Shown: positions 51,535 to 61,625 of the stretch, one piece after another
How positions within the stretch are numbered: the stretch's first letter is position 1
Layout of the letters: each line of letters begins with the position of its first letter
DNA from: Sneathiella chungangensis
GTDB lineage: Bacteria > Pseudomonadota > Alphaproteobacteria > Sneathiellales > Sneathiellaceae
Reading direction: 5' to 3'
Assembly: GCF_009882935.1 (NCBI RefSeq)
Contig: NZ_WTVA01000001.1
Coordinates: 248,001-312,000 of the forward strand
Length of the DNA: 64,000 bases
The notes under the pieces: model-generated
Databases searched by the model: none
Told to the model about the DNA's origin: nothing
The model's input: only the letters and a program-made list of their open reading frames with translations
Translations under genes and position numbers: made by a program

Positions 51535-52749
51535 TCAGAGACGGGCCTGATACGACGCCATAATAATTTGCGCCTGCTCCCGGCTTTGCCTATCGCATTC
51601 AAAAATATCCTCAATCGAGGTGAGCTCAGTAATCGGCGCGCGGGCCAGCGACTCCTCAACGACCGCGGCGATATCAAGAAAGCCGATCCGGTCTTCGAGA
51701 AAACCGTGGACCGCCACCTCATTCGAGGCATTTAGGACGGTTGGCGCCGATTTTCCAGTACTCAGCGCCTCACGGGCGAGCCTGATGGCCGGAAATTTCA
51801 CCAAATCGGGCGCCTGGAAGGTCAGCGATCCAATCTTTGCGAGATCCAGCCGTTCCGCCGCAAAGCCGTGCCGTTCCGGCCAGCCAAGGGTATAGGAAAT
51901 CGGTGTTCTCATATCGGGCGCGCCCATCTGCGCAAGCACCGATCCATCGGAATATTCGACCATGCTGTGAATTACCGACTGCGGATGCACCAGGATGTCG
52001 ATCTGCTCCGCTGGCACCGGAAACAGGCGTACCGCCTCGATAAATTCGAGTCCCTTGTTCATCATCGTGGCGCTGTCGATGGAGATTTTCGCGCCCATGT
52101 CCCAATTGGGATGCGCAAGCGCCTGATCCCGCGTGACTGTCTTCATCTCGTCAATGGAAAAGTCGAGGAACGGGCCGCCGGATGCCGTCAGCACCAAACG
52201 GGAAACATTTTCAATCTGGTCGAAATCAAGAACCTGGAAAATTGCGTTATGCTCGCTGTCGACCGGTAGCAGCGTCGCGCCATATTTCTTCACTTCCGCA
52301 AGCACCAGATCACCGCCGCAGACAAGGGCTTCCTTGTTGGCGATTGCGATAATTGCACCGGCACGCGCCGCGGCAAGCGTCGGCGCCAGTCCGGCCGCGC
52401 CAACAATCCCGAGCATCACCCAATCGACGTTGCGCGAGGCCGCCTCCGACAGCGCTGTTTCACCCGCGGCGACTTCGATACCGCTTCCCGACAGCAGTGA
52501 TTTAAGTTCCCGGTATTTGGCTTCGTTGCCGATCACCGCGAGGTTTGCACCGAATTTCAACGCCTGTTCCGCGAGCAGCGCGGCATTTTCGTTCGCCGTC
52601 AAGACCTCCACCTGGAAGCGGTCCGGCGCGCCGGCGATCAGATCGAGCGTATTGACACCGATCGAACCGGTTGAGCCGAAAATACTGACACGCCGGACGT
52701 CGGGCCGCGGATTAATCGAAATTTCAGTTGCCGCGGGGCTTAAACTCAT
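51535..52749 (-). CDS. dxr: 1-deoxy-D-xylulose 5-phosphate reductoisomerase
   Basis: 404 residues from the ATG at 52749, which overlaps the cdsA stop (TGATG); a GTG one codon earlier is also possible. NADPH motif VSIFGSTGSIGVNTLDLI, metal/substrate residues in PVDSEHNAIFQVL, and ASGGPFLD. Second step of the MEP pathway, feeding IspDF (10.9 kb) and hence UppS upstream in this run. Confidence 0.97.
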   Translation of the reverse strand: MSLSPAATEISINPRPDVRRVSIFGSTGSIGVNTLDLIAGAPDRFQVEVLTANENAALLAEQALKFGANLAVIGNEAKYRELKSLLSGSGIEVAAGETALSEAASRNVDWVMLGIVGAAGLAPTLAAARAGAIIAIANKEALVCGGDLVLAEVKKYGATLLPVDSEHNAIFQVLDFDQIENVSRLVLTASGGPFLDFSIDEMKTVTRDQALAHPNWDMGAKISIDSATMMNKGLEFIEAVRLFPVPAEQIDILVHPQSVIHSMVEYSDGSVLAQMGAPDMRTPISYTLGWPERHGFAAERLDLAKIGSLTFQAPDLVKFPAIRLAREALSTGKSAPTVLNASNEVAVHGFLEDRIGFLDIAAVVEESLARAPITELTSIEDIFECDRQSREQAQIIMASYQARL

Positions 52750-53564
52750 CACTGCATTCCATTTTTTAGCATCACAAGCACCATCAGCAAGGGCGCCGTC
52801 AGAAAAATCCCATCCAGCCGGTCCATCACGCCGCCATGACCGGGAATGAGATTGCTGGCATCCTTGATCCCGAAATGGCGTTTCCAGGCGGATTCGGCGA
52901 AATCACCGACCTGCGCCAGAATAGCACATATCGCGCCCAATCCCAGCACGGCGATTGGCGCAATCTGTCCGCCAATGAGGAAATGATTTACCGCCCATGC
53001 AACAATCATTGCCGAAATCATGCCGCCGATGAGGCCCGCCCAGGTCTTGTTTGGGCTGATTGACGGCGCGATCTTGGGACCGCCGATCGTTTTTCCGCTG
53101 AAATAGGCGCCAATATCTGTCGCCCAGATGACCAGAAACAAACCAAACGTCAGCGCAAAGCCCGTCTCCGGGATTGATCTCAGCGTCATCAGCGCAATGA
53201 CAGGTGCACCAATACAGATGGGGCCGAAAAACGCCCAGACAAGCGCTTTGGTCTTTTTCCGGAAATAGGCTACGATTGTTATTAAGATCGCACCTGAGAT
53301 AATAATTCCAACGACCTCAGTTATTTGAATTTTTCCGATCATTGAAAGCGCGACTATTAATGTAAGCCCGGTCAGGACGGTTATCACGCCGGGAGAGCTT
53401 TCGAGCGATGCCCGGCACCATTCATAGGCCATGATGGCCGCGGCCCCGATCAGAAAGAGAAGAAAGAAGAAACCGCCCAGGTAAAGCGCGCCAATCGCGA
53501 CCGGCGCGAGGACAAGCGCCGAAATAACCCGCTGCTGCGGCGACGTCAGGGAAGACAAAAGCAC
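52749..53564 (-). CDS. cdsA: Phosphatidate cytidylyltransferase
   Basis: 271 residues from a GTG at 53564, two bases after the uppS stop, with GGAG in the last codons of uppS as ribosome site; a TTG at 53558 is the alternative. The frame is open further upstream but only inside uppS, with no hydrophobic or conserved content. Polytopic; CDP-alcohol signature near the C terminus (KRHFGIKDASNLIPGHGGVMDRLDG). Makes CDP-diacylglycerol, the precursor for the PgpA pathway. Confidence 0.92.
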   Translation of the reverse strand: MLLSSLTSPQQRVISALVLAPVAIGALYLGGFFFLLFLIGAAAIMAYEWCRASLESSPGVITVLTGLTLIVALSMIGKIQITEVVGIIISGAILITIVAYFRKKTKALVWAFFGPICIGAPVIALMTLRSIPETGFALTFGLFLVIWATDIGAYFSGKTIGGPKIAPSISPNKTWAGLIGGMISAMIVAWAVNHFLIGGQIAPIAVLGLGAICAILAQVGDFAESAWKRHFGIKDASNLIPGHGGVMDRLDGIFLTAPLLMVLVMLKNGMQ

Positions 53565-53565
53565 C

Positions 53566-54297
53566 CTAAAGCGCTCCGTACCGGCGTTGTCGGCTACCGA
53601 ATTCCCGCACCGCCGCCTGCAAATCCTCTTTTCGAAAGTCAGGCCAGAGCACATCGAGAAAGACGAATTCCGTATAGGCGCATTGCCAGAGGAGAAAATT
53701 GCTCAGCCTTTTCTCACCGCTTGTGCGGATCAGGAGGTCCGGATCGGGAAGATCCGCCGTTTCTAGATGCCGAGAAATCAGAGTCTCATCAATATCTTCG
53801 GGCGACAGCTCGCCAGACTTGATTTTCGCGCCAAGGACGCGCATCGCACCGGCAATTTCGGACTGGCTGCCGTAGCTCAGCGCAATCGTCAGGATGAGCT
53901 TGCTATTATCCTTCGTCAGGTCCTTTATTTCTTCAATAAGTCCCTGAACATCTTCCGGTAATTTACTGATATTACCAATAAATTTAACCTTGATGCCGGC
54001 GTCACAAAGGGCCTTGATCTCTTTTCTGAAGAAAAAGCGGAAGAGGCCCATCAGGTGATTGACTTCCTCGACCGGGCGGCTCCAGTTTTCGGAGGAAAAG
54101 GCAAAGAGCGTCAGATAGCGAATGCCGAGCTCGTCGCATCCTTTCAATGCCTCCCGCACCGCTTCGGCCCCCTGCTCATGCCCGCGCAGGCGTTGCAAGG
54201 ACCGTTTCGCCGCCCAGCGGCCGTTGCCATCCATGATGATCGCAACATGCGCTGGGACGGCCTGCTCGCCGGAATTCAGGGAGGGCACGACTTCCAT
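53566..54297 (-). CDS. uppS: Undecaprenyl diphosphate synthase
   Basis: 243-residue cis-prenyltransferase. Motifs: HVAIIMDGNGRWAAKR (catalytic Asp near 22), TLFAFSSENWSRP, and C-terminal DLLIRTSGEKRLSNFLLWQCAYTEFVF. Makes the lipid carrier for cell-wall synthesis. Three bases after frr. Confidence 0.97.
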   Translation of the reverse strand: MEVVPSLNSGEQAVPAHVAIIMDGNGRWAAKRSLQRLRGHEQGAEAVREALKGCDELGIRYLTLFAFSSENWSRPVEEVNHLMGLFRFFFRKEIKALCDAGIKVKFIGNISKLPEDVQGLIEEIKDLTKDNSKLILTIALSYGSQSEIAGAMRVLGAKIKSGELSPEDIDETLISRHLETADLPDPDLLIRTSGEKRLSNFLLWQCAYTEFVFLDVLWPDFRKEDLQAAVREFGSRQRRYGAL

Positions 54298-54300
54298 GCG

Positions 54301-54858
54301 TCAGACCTGCATGATTTCCTGCTGCTTCTCCGACAGCATCTCATCCACCTTATGGACGTAATTGTCCGTAAGCTTCTGAATATCATCTTCCGCCTTTTTC
54401 CGCTCGTCTTCGGAAAGATCCCCGTCTTTTTCCGCCGTCTTGGCGTCATCCATGCCATGTCGGCGGACGTTGCGGATGGCGATCTTGGCATTCTCGCCAT
54501 AGGTTGCCGCCACCTTGGCAAGCTCCGCGCGCCGTTCCTCCGTCAGTTCGGGGATCGGAACCCGGACCATCGTCCCGTCAACAACCGGATTGAGCCCAAG
54601 CCCTGCGTTCCGGATGCCCTTCTCGACGGCCTTCACATTATTCTTGTCCCACACCTGGACACTCAGCATCCGCGGCTCCGGCGTGCTCACGGTGCCGACC
54701 TGATTGATCGGCATGGACGCGCCGTAGCTTTCCACCATGACAGTATCCAGAAGGCTGATATGCGCCCGGCCCGTGCGCAGTCCCGCAAATTCGTGCTTAA
54801 GCGCCTCAAGCGCACCTTTCATGCGTTTTTCGAGATCTTTCATGTTTGGCGCCGCCAT
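54301..54858 (-). CDS. frr: Ribosome recycling factor
   Basis: 185 residues, standard length. Motifs: [12 protein letters not shown] (the conserved RTGRA), [24 protein letters not shown], and [13 protein letters not shown]. Separates ribosomal subunits after termination. Between pyrH (72 bases upstream) and uppS, the conserved proteobacterial order. Confidence 0.98.
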   Translation of the reverse strand: MAAPNMKDLEKRMKGALEALKHEFAGLRTGRAHISLLDTVMVESYGASMPINQVGTVSTPEPRMLSVQVWDKNNVKAVEKGIRNAGLGLNPVVDGTMVRVPIPELTEERRAELAKVAATYGENAKIAIRNVRRHGMDDAKTAEKDGDLSEDERKKAEDDIQKLTDNYVHKVDEMLSEKQQEIMQV

Positions 54859-54930
54859 CTTAATTATCCTCCATCGCCGGGATGGTCATCCCAGCGTCTT
54901 CTCACTGTTAAACCGGGCAATATTACACTG

Positions 54931-55647
54931 CTATACGACTTCTGTGAAACAACCTTCTTTTTTAAGGACACGGGCGAAGGCCCCTTCTTCCTGAATGGAA
55001 AAAACAAGAATGGGAATCTTGTTCTCCCGCGCCAGGGAAATTGCCGCCGCGTCCATTACCTTGAGATCTTTCGCCAGCACATCAAGATGCGACAGGGTGT
55101 CGTAGCGTTCCGCGTCCGCATGCAGGCGCGGGTCCTTGTCATAGACCCCGTCGACATTCGTGCCCTTGAGAAGCGCGTTGCATTTCATTTCCGCCGCGCG
55201 AAGCGCCGCCGCCGTGTCCGTCGTAAAATAGGGATTGCCCGTGCCGGCCGCAAATATGACGATACGGCCTTTTTCCAGATGCCGCTCCGCCCGGCGGCGG
55301 ATATAGGGCTCGCACACTGCCGACATCGGGATCGCCGACAGAACGCGGCTGTGCATGCCGAGCGCCTCGATCGCATTTTGCAGGGCAAGTGCGTTCATCA
55401 CGGTCGCAAGCATGCCCATATAGTCGGCACTGGAGCGGTCCATGCCCTTGGCTGTCCCGGAAATGCCGCGAAATATATTGCCGCCGCCGACAACGACGCA
55501 AACCTCCACCCCCATGGCATGGGCGGCGCTGATATCCTTGGCAATGCGGGAAACTGTCTCTACATCAATACCATATTGCTGGTTTCCCAGAAGCGCTTCG
55601 CCAGAACATTTCAAGAGAACCCTTTGGTATTGAGGCGTTTTCGACAT
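54931..55647 (-). CDS. pyrH: UMP kinase
   Basis: 238-residue amino-acid-kinase-fold enzyme. Motifs: [31 protein letters not shown], and [16 protein letters not shown]. Hexameric, GTP-activated, UTP-inhibited in the family. Own transcription is likely because a strong terminator separates it from tsf; TTTTCA-16-TATGCT (about 55692-55719) is a weak promoter candidate. Confidence 0.97.
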   Translation of the reverse strand: MSKTPQYQRVLLKCSGEALLGNQQYGIDVETVSRIAKDISAAHAMGVEVCVVVGGGNIFRGISGTAKGMDRSSADYMGMLATVMNALALQNAIEALGMHSRVLSAIPMSAVCEPYIRRRAERHLEKGRIVIFAAGTGNPYFTTDTAAALRAAEMKCNALLKGTNVDGVYDKDPRLHADAERYDTLSHLDVLAKDLKVMDAAAISLARENKIPILVFSIQEEGAFARVLKKEGCFTEVV

Positions 55648-55736
55648 ATTTTTCCCCGAAACTGAATACTATGGTTAATGGCGTCGGCATGACAGCATAC
55701 AGAAAAAGTATGATTTGAAAAGCAGCGATGCCGCAC

Positions 55737-55773
55737 AAAAAAATATGGCGGCCCCAACCGGAGACCGCCATAT
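55737..55773 (-). terminator. Intrinsic terminator after tsf
   Basis: ATATGGCGG (55743-55751) and CCGCCATAT (55765-55773) form a perfect 9-bp stem with a 13-base loop. On the minus strand it is followed by six T. Strong rho-independent terminator ending the rpsB-tsf operon. Confidence 0.85.
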
Positions 55774-55792
55774 GTTTTCCTTCCGTCCGCGA

Positions 55793-56716
55793 CTATCGAG
55801 CGGCGGCGGCGACTTCCGCTGCGAAGTCGCTTTCTTCCTTTTCGATCCCCTCGCCGACGGCGAAGCGGACCATGCCGACAACGGTGATCGGCTTGCCAAT
55901 CTGCTTGGCGACGGCGTCAATTGCCGCTTTAACCGAATTTTCGCCGTCAACGACGAAAGTCTGTTCAAGCAGAACAACGTCCTTGTAGAACTTGCTCAGC
56001 CGACCTTCGACCATCTTGCCGATAATTTCTTCCGGCTTGCCGGATTCGCGGGCCTGCTGCGACAGAACGGCGCGTTCGCGGTCAACCGCGGCGGGATCAA
56101 GATCGGCAACGCTGATCGACTGCGGGCTCGTCGCGGCGACATGCATGGCAATCTGCTTGCCAAGGGTCGCGAGCGCTTCGGTGTCGCCCTCGCTCTCAAG
56201 TCCGACGAGAATGCCGATTTTGCCAAGTCCTTCCGCAACCGCGTTGTGGACGTAGGACGCGACGACACCCTTGTCGACGGTGATCGTCGCCGCGCGGCGA
56301 AGCGCCATATTCTCACCGATGGTAGCGATGGCGTCGGTCAGCTTTTCCTCAACCGTTACAGACGCGCCCGGAAAGGGGCTTGCCTTGATAACGTCGACAT
56401 CGGCGCCCTTTTCGGCGGCAACGGTGGCAATGCCGCTTACCAGTTTCTGGAAATCCTCGTTACGGCCGACGAAATCGGTCTCGGCATTGACCTCAACAAC
56501 GGCGCCGGACGTCCCGCTTGCCGTTACGGCAACCAGACCTTCGGCGGCAACGCGACCGGATTTCTTGGCGGCCGTGGCCAGACCCTTGGTCCGAAGCCAG
56601 TCAATCGCCGCATCCATATCGCCGTTCGTTTCCGTCAGAGCTTTCTTGCAATCCATCATTCCCGCACCGGACCGGGTGCGAAGTTCTTTAACCAGTCCCG
56701 CTGTAATAGCAGTCAT
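55793..56716 (-). CDS. tsf: Elongation factor Ts
   Basis: 307 residues. Nucleotide exchange factor for EF-Tu. N-terminal UBA-like domain with [22 protein letters not shown], core motif [15 protein letters not shown], and TDFV contact residues. Typical rpsB-tsf pair, with GAGGACAAGTT before the ATG. Confidence 0.98.
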   Translation of the reverse strand: MTAITAGLVKELRTRSGAGMMDCKKALTETNGDMDAAIDWLRTKGLATAAKKSGRVAAEGLVAVTASGTSGAVVEVNAETDFVGRNEDFQKLVSGIATVAAEKGADVDVIKASPFPGASVTVEEKLTDAIATIGENMALRRAATITVDKGVVASYVHNAVAEGLGKIGILVGLESEGDTEALATLGKQIAMHVAATSPQSISVADLDPAAVDRERAVLSQQARESGKPEEIIGKMVEGRLSKFYKDVVLLEQTFVVDGENSVKAAIDAVAKQIGKPITVVGMVRFAVGEGIEKEESDFAAEVAAAAR

Positions 56717-56794
56717 AACTTGTCCTCACATTTCTTTTCTTAAATGGGATAGCGCCCCGGCTTTGGCCATTATATGGGGGCGCCACTCACAGAT

Positions 56795-57676
56795 TTAAGA
56801 CGCTTTCGCGCTTTCGTCCTCGCCTTCGGCTACAGGGGCTTCAGCTTCAGCTACAGCTTCAGGTTCCGCCACGGCCTCTTCCGGCGCGGCTTCCGCCTTT
56901 TCCTCAGCGGCCGGCGCTTCCTCAGCCGGAAGTTCCTCGGTCATCGCCGGAGTCTCCGCCGCCCCAAGATCGGTGCCCTGGCTTGCCATTTCCATGGAGA
57001 TACCGTCGATAACCGCCTGCTTGAAGAGATCGCAATAGAGGCTGATGGCGCGAAGGGCATCATCATTGCCCGGCACCGGATAGGTGATGCCATCGGGATC
57101 GGAATTGCTGTCGAGGATCGCGACCACCGGAATACCGAGTTTGTTCGCTTCCTGAACCGCCAGTTCTTCCTTGTTGGTGTCAATCACCACGATGATGTTC
57201 GGCAGGCCGCCCATTTCCTTGATGCCGCCAAGAGCGCGTTCGAGTTTATCGCGCTGGCGGGTCATTTTCAGAACTTCCTTCTTGGTCAGCCCCGTATGTT
57301 CCTCGGACAGCTGCTCTTCAAGCTTGCGAAGCTGCTTGATTGATTCCGAAACCGTCTTCCAGTTGGTCAGCATACCGCCGAGCCAGCGATGGTTGACATA
57401 GAACTGCGCGCATTGCTTCGCGCTTTCGGCGATCACATCGGAGGCCTGACGCTTGGTGCCGACGAACAGAACACGTCCGCCGCCCGCAACCGTATCACGC
57501 ACGACCTTGAGCGCCTGATAAAGCATCGGCACGGTCTGCTGCAGATCGAGAATATGGATTTTGTTACGGGCGCCGAAAATATAGGGACCCATTTTCGGGT
57601 TCCAGCGGCGGGATTGGTGACCAAAGTGAACACCAGCTTCCAGAAGCTGACGCATAGTAAAAGTAGGCAGAGCCAT
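56795..57676 (-). CDS. rpsB: 30S ribosomal protein S2
   Basis: 293 residues: the S2 core (about 1-240; [46 protein letters not shown]) followed by a 45-50 residue Ala/Glu/Pro tail built of repeated EAPAAEE/EAVAE-type units, absent from the 241-residue E. coli protein but usual in alphaproteobacteria. Strong ribosome site (AAAAGGAGATTGCAG). Confidence 0.98.
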   Translation of the reverse strand: MALPTFTMRQLLEAGVHFGHQSRRWNPKMGPYIFGARNKIHILDLQQTVPMLYQALKVVRDTVAGGGRVLFVGTKRQASDVIAESAKQCAQFYVNHRWLGGMLTNWKTVSESIKQLRKLEEQLSEEHTGLTKKEVLKMTRQRDKLERALGGIKEMGGLPNIIVVIDTNKEELAVQEANKLGIPVVAILDSNSDPDGITYPVPGNDDALRAISLYCDLFKQAVIDGISMEMASQGTDLGAAETPAMTEELPAEEAPAAEEKAEAAPEEAVAEPEAVAEAEAPVAEGEDESAKAS

Positions 57677-57705
57677 TCTGCAATCTCCTTTTCCGGTTGA
57701 ACCTC

Positions 57706-57781
57706 CGTGAGCCGTGGTCCTGCGGATTATCCCGAGAACACCGGAAGGGAAAGACCAACACAGCCCTGCCCAAAGCTCACG
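57706..57781 (-). promoter_or_regulatory. Structured 5' leader of rpsB
   Basis: In the leader RNA, CGUGAGC (57781-57775) can pair with GCUCACG (57712-57706), and within that UGGUC (57757-57753) with GACCA (57719-57715), giving nested stems that end about 30 bases before the start codon. This might be an S2 autoregulatory element or a mere coincidence. The rest of the 193-base gap to dnaE contains no gene and no convincing promoter. Confidence 0.3.
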
Positions 57782-57869
57782 TGTGAATTTAACAGTGCGC
57801 TAATTAGGCCGGTACGCCGCAATATGCAAGGGAAAAATACCGGATTACACCGATTTACACCGTTGAACG

Positions 57870-60800
57870 TCAAATATCATGCACATCGATGACCCCGGGC
57901 GCGGATTTGAGCGCCTGCCGCACTTCTGGCGTGATATTCACCTGATCCGACAGATCGAATTCTATTTCCTTCGCTTCATCCTCCAGGTTGAGGACAAACG
58001 CGACGCGCCCCCGGCCCCGGCCGCCCTGACGGAGGATCGCGGCGACGTCCGCAAGCGGCCTGTCGTCATTGGCGAAAATACGCACACCGTCCGCTATGTT
58101 CGCCGCGAGGGATTCGAGCCGTTGCAGGCTTTGCACCGTGAGCCGCGGCTGATCGCTGTCAAGATTGCCTGTGACGCGCAGTACCAACGATTGCCCCACC
58201 ACCAGAAGGTCGCGGTACTTATCGAGTGTTTCGGCGAACATCGTCACTTCAAAGGCGCCGGTGGCGTCCGAAAGCTGGACGAAGGCGAGTGGCTTGCCCT
58301 TTCGCGTCCGAAGCTCACGCTTTCCCATCACCGTCCCGGCGAGGGTCGCCGCACTTTCAGAGGCGCCAAGGCTGGCGAGATACCCCGCCGCATCGCGCAC
58401 ACCCGCTTTGTCGAGGGTCTTGTCCCAAGCATCCAGCGGATGGCCCGAAAGATAGAAGCCGATCGCATCGAACTCCTGCTTCAACTGCTCCATCGCCGTC
58501 CAGCGGGACGGCTGCGGAAGCGGTGGGCGGGCCGCCAATGTCTCGGCGCCGCCGCCAAAGAGATTGACCTGGCCGGATCCCCTCTCCTCCTCTGACTGCT
58601 GGGCCTGACGCAACAGAATTTCAATTGAGGCGAACACCTGTGCGCGATGATCGAGAAGATCGTCAAAGGCGCCGGCGCGGACAAGATTCTCCGCCTGGCG
58701 CTTGTTCATATATTTCGGATTGAGCCGCTCCGCGAAGTCGAACAGATCCCGATAGGGGCCGTTTTCCTCTCGCTCGCGCACTATTCCCGCCATGGCTTCG
58801 CGCCCGACGTTCTTGACCGCCGCAAGGGCATAGCGCACCGCCCCCTGTTCCCCGTCGAATTCCACCGTGAATTCTACTTCCGACTTGTTCAGGCAGGGCG
58901 GATAAACCGGGATCTTCATCCGCTCCAGATCCTGGCGGAAGATATTGAGCTTGTCCGTATTGTTCATATCGAGGCTCATGGAGGCCGCCATGAACTCGAC
59001 CGGGTAATTCGCCTTCAGCCAGGCCGTATGATAGGAGACGAGCGCATAGGCGGCGGCATGGGATTTGTTGAAGCCATAGTTGGCGAATTTCGCCACCAGA
59101 TCAAAGATATGCGTTGCGTCCTTCTGGGTAATCCCCTTCTCATGCGCGCCTTTGGCAAAAATCGCGCGCTGCTGGTCCATTTCGGACTGGATTTTCTTGC
59201 CCATCGCCCGGCGCAGGAGATCGGCATCGCCAAGGCTGTAGCCCGCGAGCGTCTTGGCGATCTCCATCACCTGCTCCTGATAGATGATGACGCCGTATGT
59301 CTCCTCGAGCACCGGTTTCAGTTCCGGATGGAGATAATCCGGCTCCTCCTCCCCATGCTTGCGGCGGATATAGGTCGGGATGTTTTCCATGGGCCCCGGC
59401 CGGTAGAGCGCGACGATGGCGATGATATCCTCGAAGGCGTCGGGGCGCATCTTTCTGAGCATGTCCCGCATGCCGGAACTTTCCAGCTGGAAGATGCCGA
59501 TGGTGTTGCCGGTGGAGAGAAGCTCGAACACCGCCGGATCATCGAGCGGCACCTTCGCATAATCGACCTCGATCCCGCGACGGGCCAGAAGCGCCTTCGC
59601 GCGATCCAGCACGGTCAGGGTCTTCAGGCCGAGAAAGTCGAACTTCACCAGACCCGCCGTCTCGGCATATTTCATGGAGAACTGCGTCACGGGCATGTCC
59701 GAGCGCGGATCGCGGTAGAGGGGGACCAGCTCGTCGAGCGGGCGGTCGCCAATCACGACGCCGGCCGCGTGGGTCGAGGCATGGCGGTACAATCCCTCGA
59801 GCTGCAGCGCGATCTCGAGAAGCTTCGCCACCTCCGGGTCCGTCGCTCGTTCCTCGCGCAAGCGCGGCTCCGTATCCAGTGCCTGCTGGAGGCTCACCGG
59901 ATTGGCCGGGTTGGCCGGGATCATCTTGCTGATCCGGTCCACCTGCCCATAGGGCATCTGCAGCACGCGCCCGACATCGCGCACCGCCGCCTTCGCCTGC
60001 AACTTACCGAAGGTGATGATCTGCGCGACCTGGTCGTGACCGTATTTTTCCTGCACATAGCGGATGACCTGCTCACGCTTGTCCTGGCAGAAGTCGATAT
60101 CGAAGTCCGGCATCGACACGCGCTCGGGGTTGAGGAAGCGTTCGAACAGCAGACCGAAACGAAGCGGATCGAGATCGGTGATGGTAAGCGCCCAGGCAAC
60201 CACCGACCCTGCCCCCGAGCCGCGACCGGGCCCGACCGGCACGTCATGCTCCTTCGACCATTGGATGAAATCGGAAACGATCAGGAAATAGCCGGGGAAT
60301 CCCATTTCATTGATCACCCCGATCTCATACTCGAGACGGTCGAAATATTCCTTCGATACAGTTTCCCGCTCCGCCTCCGTCATGCTCTCCGTAAAGACCT
60401 CATTTTCAAGACGGCGTTTGAGGCCTTTCGTTGCCATGGCCGCAAGCTCTCCGGCCTCATCACGCCCCTCCGCCGAGGAAAAGGCCGGCAGGATCGGGTC
60501 ACGCTTCGGCGAGGCCACGGCGCAGCGCATCGCAATCACCAATGTATTGTCGATGGCTTCGGGCAGGTCGGAGAAAAGCTCGATCATTTCCGACTGGGAT
60601 TTGAAATAATGCTCGGGCGTACGCTTGATGCGATCCTGATCGCCTACATATTTGCCGGCGGCAATACAGAGCAGCGCGTCATGCGCCTCATACATGCCCC
60701 GGTCCGCGAAGAAAACTTCGTTGGTGGCCACGAGCGGGATATCAAGATCATAGGCGATCTTTAAAAATCCGGGCTCGGTTTTCTTCTCGAGCGGAAGGCC

Positions 60801-61385
60801 GTGCCGCTGAAGCTCCATATAAAGGCGGCCATCAAAAACTTCTTTGAGCTTGCGGGCATACATTTCCGCCGCGTCAATCTGATCCGCGGCGATACGCCGG
60901 CCGAGCGGCCCTTCCGCCCCCCCGGTAAGACAGATCAGGCCCGTCGCATTTTCCGACAGCATCTCAAACGGAACCTGCGCGGTCTCTCCCGCCTCCGTCT
61001 TGAGGAAGGCATGGGACGTCAGTTTGAGAAGGTTGTTATAGCCGGCCTCGTCCTGCGCCAGCAACACAACGGGATCCGGTTCGGGCCGCCGTCCGCTCCT
61101 GTCGACGCCGTCCTCGCGCGTGATCGCAATCTGGCACCCGATGATCGGCTGCACGCCGCCGCCCATCATGGCCAGCGAAAATTCGAGGGCGCCGAACATG
61201 TTGTTGGTATCCGTGATGGCCACCGCCGGCATCTGGCAATTGCGGCAGAGTTTCAGGATATCCTTGACCGGCACCGCCCCCTCCGAGAGGGAATAGGCGG
61301 AATGGACACGCAAATGGACAAAACGGGGGCCCGCTTTCGCTACTGGCAACGGCACGTCTCCAATCTGTGATTTAAGCCGCCCCAC
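57870..61385 (-). CDS. dnaE: DNA polymerase III alpha subunit
   Basis: 1171 residues, DnaE1 type. PHP domain (about 20-290, FVHLRVHSAYSLSEG), polymerase palm with catalytic aspartates in MPDFDIDFCQDKRE (about 415), fingers, helix-hairpin-helix (about 870-920) and OB-fold (about 1000-1080) domains, and a C-terminal tail. Begins with GTG at 61385 after GAGGACATGCGATA; a GTG at codon 11 is an alternative. A perfect DnaA box lies 57 bases upstream and an SOS-type promoter 240 bases upstream on the same strand. It is the replicative enzyme, not the DnaE2 mutagenesis paralogue, given the intact PHP region and the neighbours. Confidence 0.97.
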   Translation of the reverse strand: MGRLKSQIGDVPLPVAKAGPRFVHLRVHSAYSLSEGAVPVKDILKLCRNCQMPAVAITDTNNMFGALEFSLAMMGGGVQPIIGCQIAITREDGVDRSGRRPEPDPVVLLAQDEAGYNNLLKLTSHAFLKTEAGETAQVPFEMLSENATGLICLTGGAEGPLGRRIAADQIDAAEMYARKLKEVFDGRLYMELQRHGLPLEKKTEPGFLKIAYDLDIPLVATNEVFFADRGMYEAHDALLCIAAGKYVGDQDRIKRTPEHYFKSQSEMIELFSDLPEAIDNTLVIAMRCAVASPKRDPILPAFSSAEGRDEAGELAAMATKGLKRRLENEVFTESMTEAERETVSKEYFDRLEYEIGVINEMGFPGYFLIVSDFIQWSKEHDVPVGPGRGSGAGSVVAWALTITDLDPLRFGLLFERFLNPERVSMPDFDIDFCQDKREQVIRYVQEKYGHDQVAQIITFGKLQAKAAVRDVGRVLQMPYGQVDRISKMIPANPANPVSLQQALDTEPRLREERATDPEVAKLLEIALQLEGLYRHASTHAAGVVIGDRPLDELVPLYRDPRSDMPVTQFSMKYAETAGLVKFDFLGLKTLTVLDRAKALLARRGIEVDYAKVPLDDPAVFELLSTGNTIGIFQLESSGMRDMLRKMRPDAFEDIIAIVALYRPGPMENIPTYIRRKHGEEEPDYLHPELKPVLEETYGVIIYQEQVMEIAKTLAGYSLGDADLLRRAMGKKIQSEMDQQRAIFAKGAHEKGITQKDATHIFDLVAKFANYGFNKSHAAAYALVSYHTAWLKANYPVEFMAASMSLDMNNTDKLNIFRQDLERMKIPVYPPCLNKSEVEFTVEFDGEQGAVRYALAAVKNVGREAMAGIVREREENGPYRDLFDFAERLNPKYMNKRQAENLVRAGAFDDLLDHRAQVFASIEILLRQAQQSEEERGSGQVNLFGGGAETLAARPPLPQPSRWTAMEQLKQEFDAIGFYLSGHPLDAWDKTLDKAGVRDAAGYLASLGASESAATLAGTVMGKRELRTRKGKPLAFVQLSDATGAFEVTMFAETLDKYRDLLVVGQSLVLRVTGNLDSDQPRLTVQSLQRLESLAANIADGVRIFANDDRPLADVAAILRQGGRGRGRVAFVLNLEDEAKEIEFDLSDQVNITPEVRQALKSAPGVIDVHDI

Positions 61386-61441
61386 TATCGCATGTCCTCG
61401 TCAAAAGGTAAGGCCTTGACAGCCTCTCCTATGAAGTTTTC

Positions 61442-61450
61442 TGTGGATAA
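61442..61450 (-). promoter_or_regulatory. Perfect DnaA box upstream of dnaE
   Basis: TTATCCACA on the minus strand ends 57 bases before the dnaE start. Same orientation and nearly the same distance as the box before ftsB (20366-20374). It lies in the 102-base gap between the small SOS-type ORF and dnaE. Confidence 0.45.
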
Positions 61451-61487
61451 CTCCCTTCAGTTAGCCGCCCCCGCCGTCCTGCGACTG

Positions 61488-61595
61488 TCAACCCGTCAGC
61501 CCCGCAACGATATCCGCCCAGAAGACCATCAGCCCCAGCGCACTCGCGAAGGCCGCACATTCAAATCCACTTTTTATTATCTGGTCGAGATCCAT
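61488..61595 (-). CDS. 35-residue hydrophobic peptide under a LexA-box promoter
   Basis: 36 codons including stop. Starts ATG at 61595 with a near-ideal ribosome site (AAGGAG, 7-base spacing). The peptide begins MDLDQIIKSGFECAAF and continues with a hydrophobic stretch (about residues 11-33, ALGLMVFWADIVAGL) with one Asp at 28, fitting a single inner-membrane helix with a short cytoplasmic N terminus. Upstream is a complete promoter with a LexA operator in its spacer. I do not recognise a homologue. Size, membrane nature and SOS control resemble Caulobacter SidA, a 29-residue SOS division inhibitor, but similarity of function is inference. No terminator is seen before dnaE on the same strand. 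Confidence 0.65.
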   Translation of the reverse strand: MDLDQIIKSGFECAAFASALGLMVFWADIVAGLTG

Positions 61596-61625
61596 GATGC
61601 TGCTCCTTTTTGTCTGTTGAAAGGC

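Noticed and set aside
58647-60764. 705-codon plus-strand open frame opposite dnaE
   Set aside because: A shadow of dnaE codon bias (GC-rich third positions leave the antisense frame open); no domain, low-complexity His/Arg/Glu-rich translation, no ribosome site.
61416-61444. Plus-strand TTGACA at 61416 as a promoter towards lolD
   Set aside because: No acceptable -10 at 16-19 bases, and no plus-strand gene downstream.
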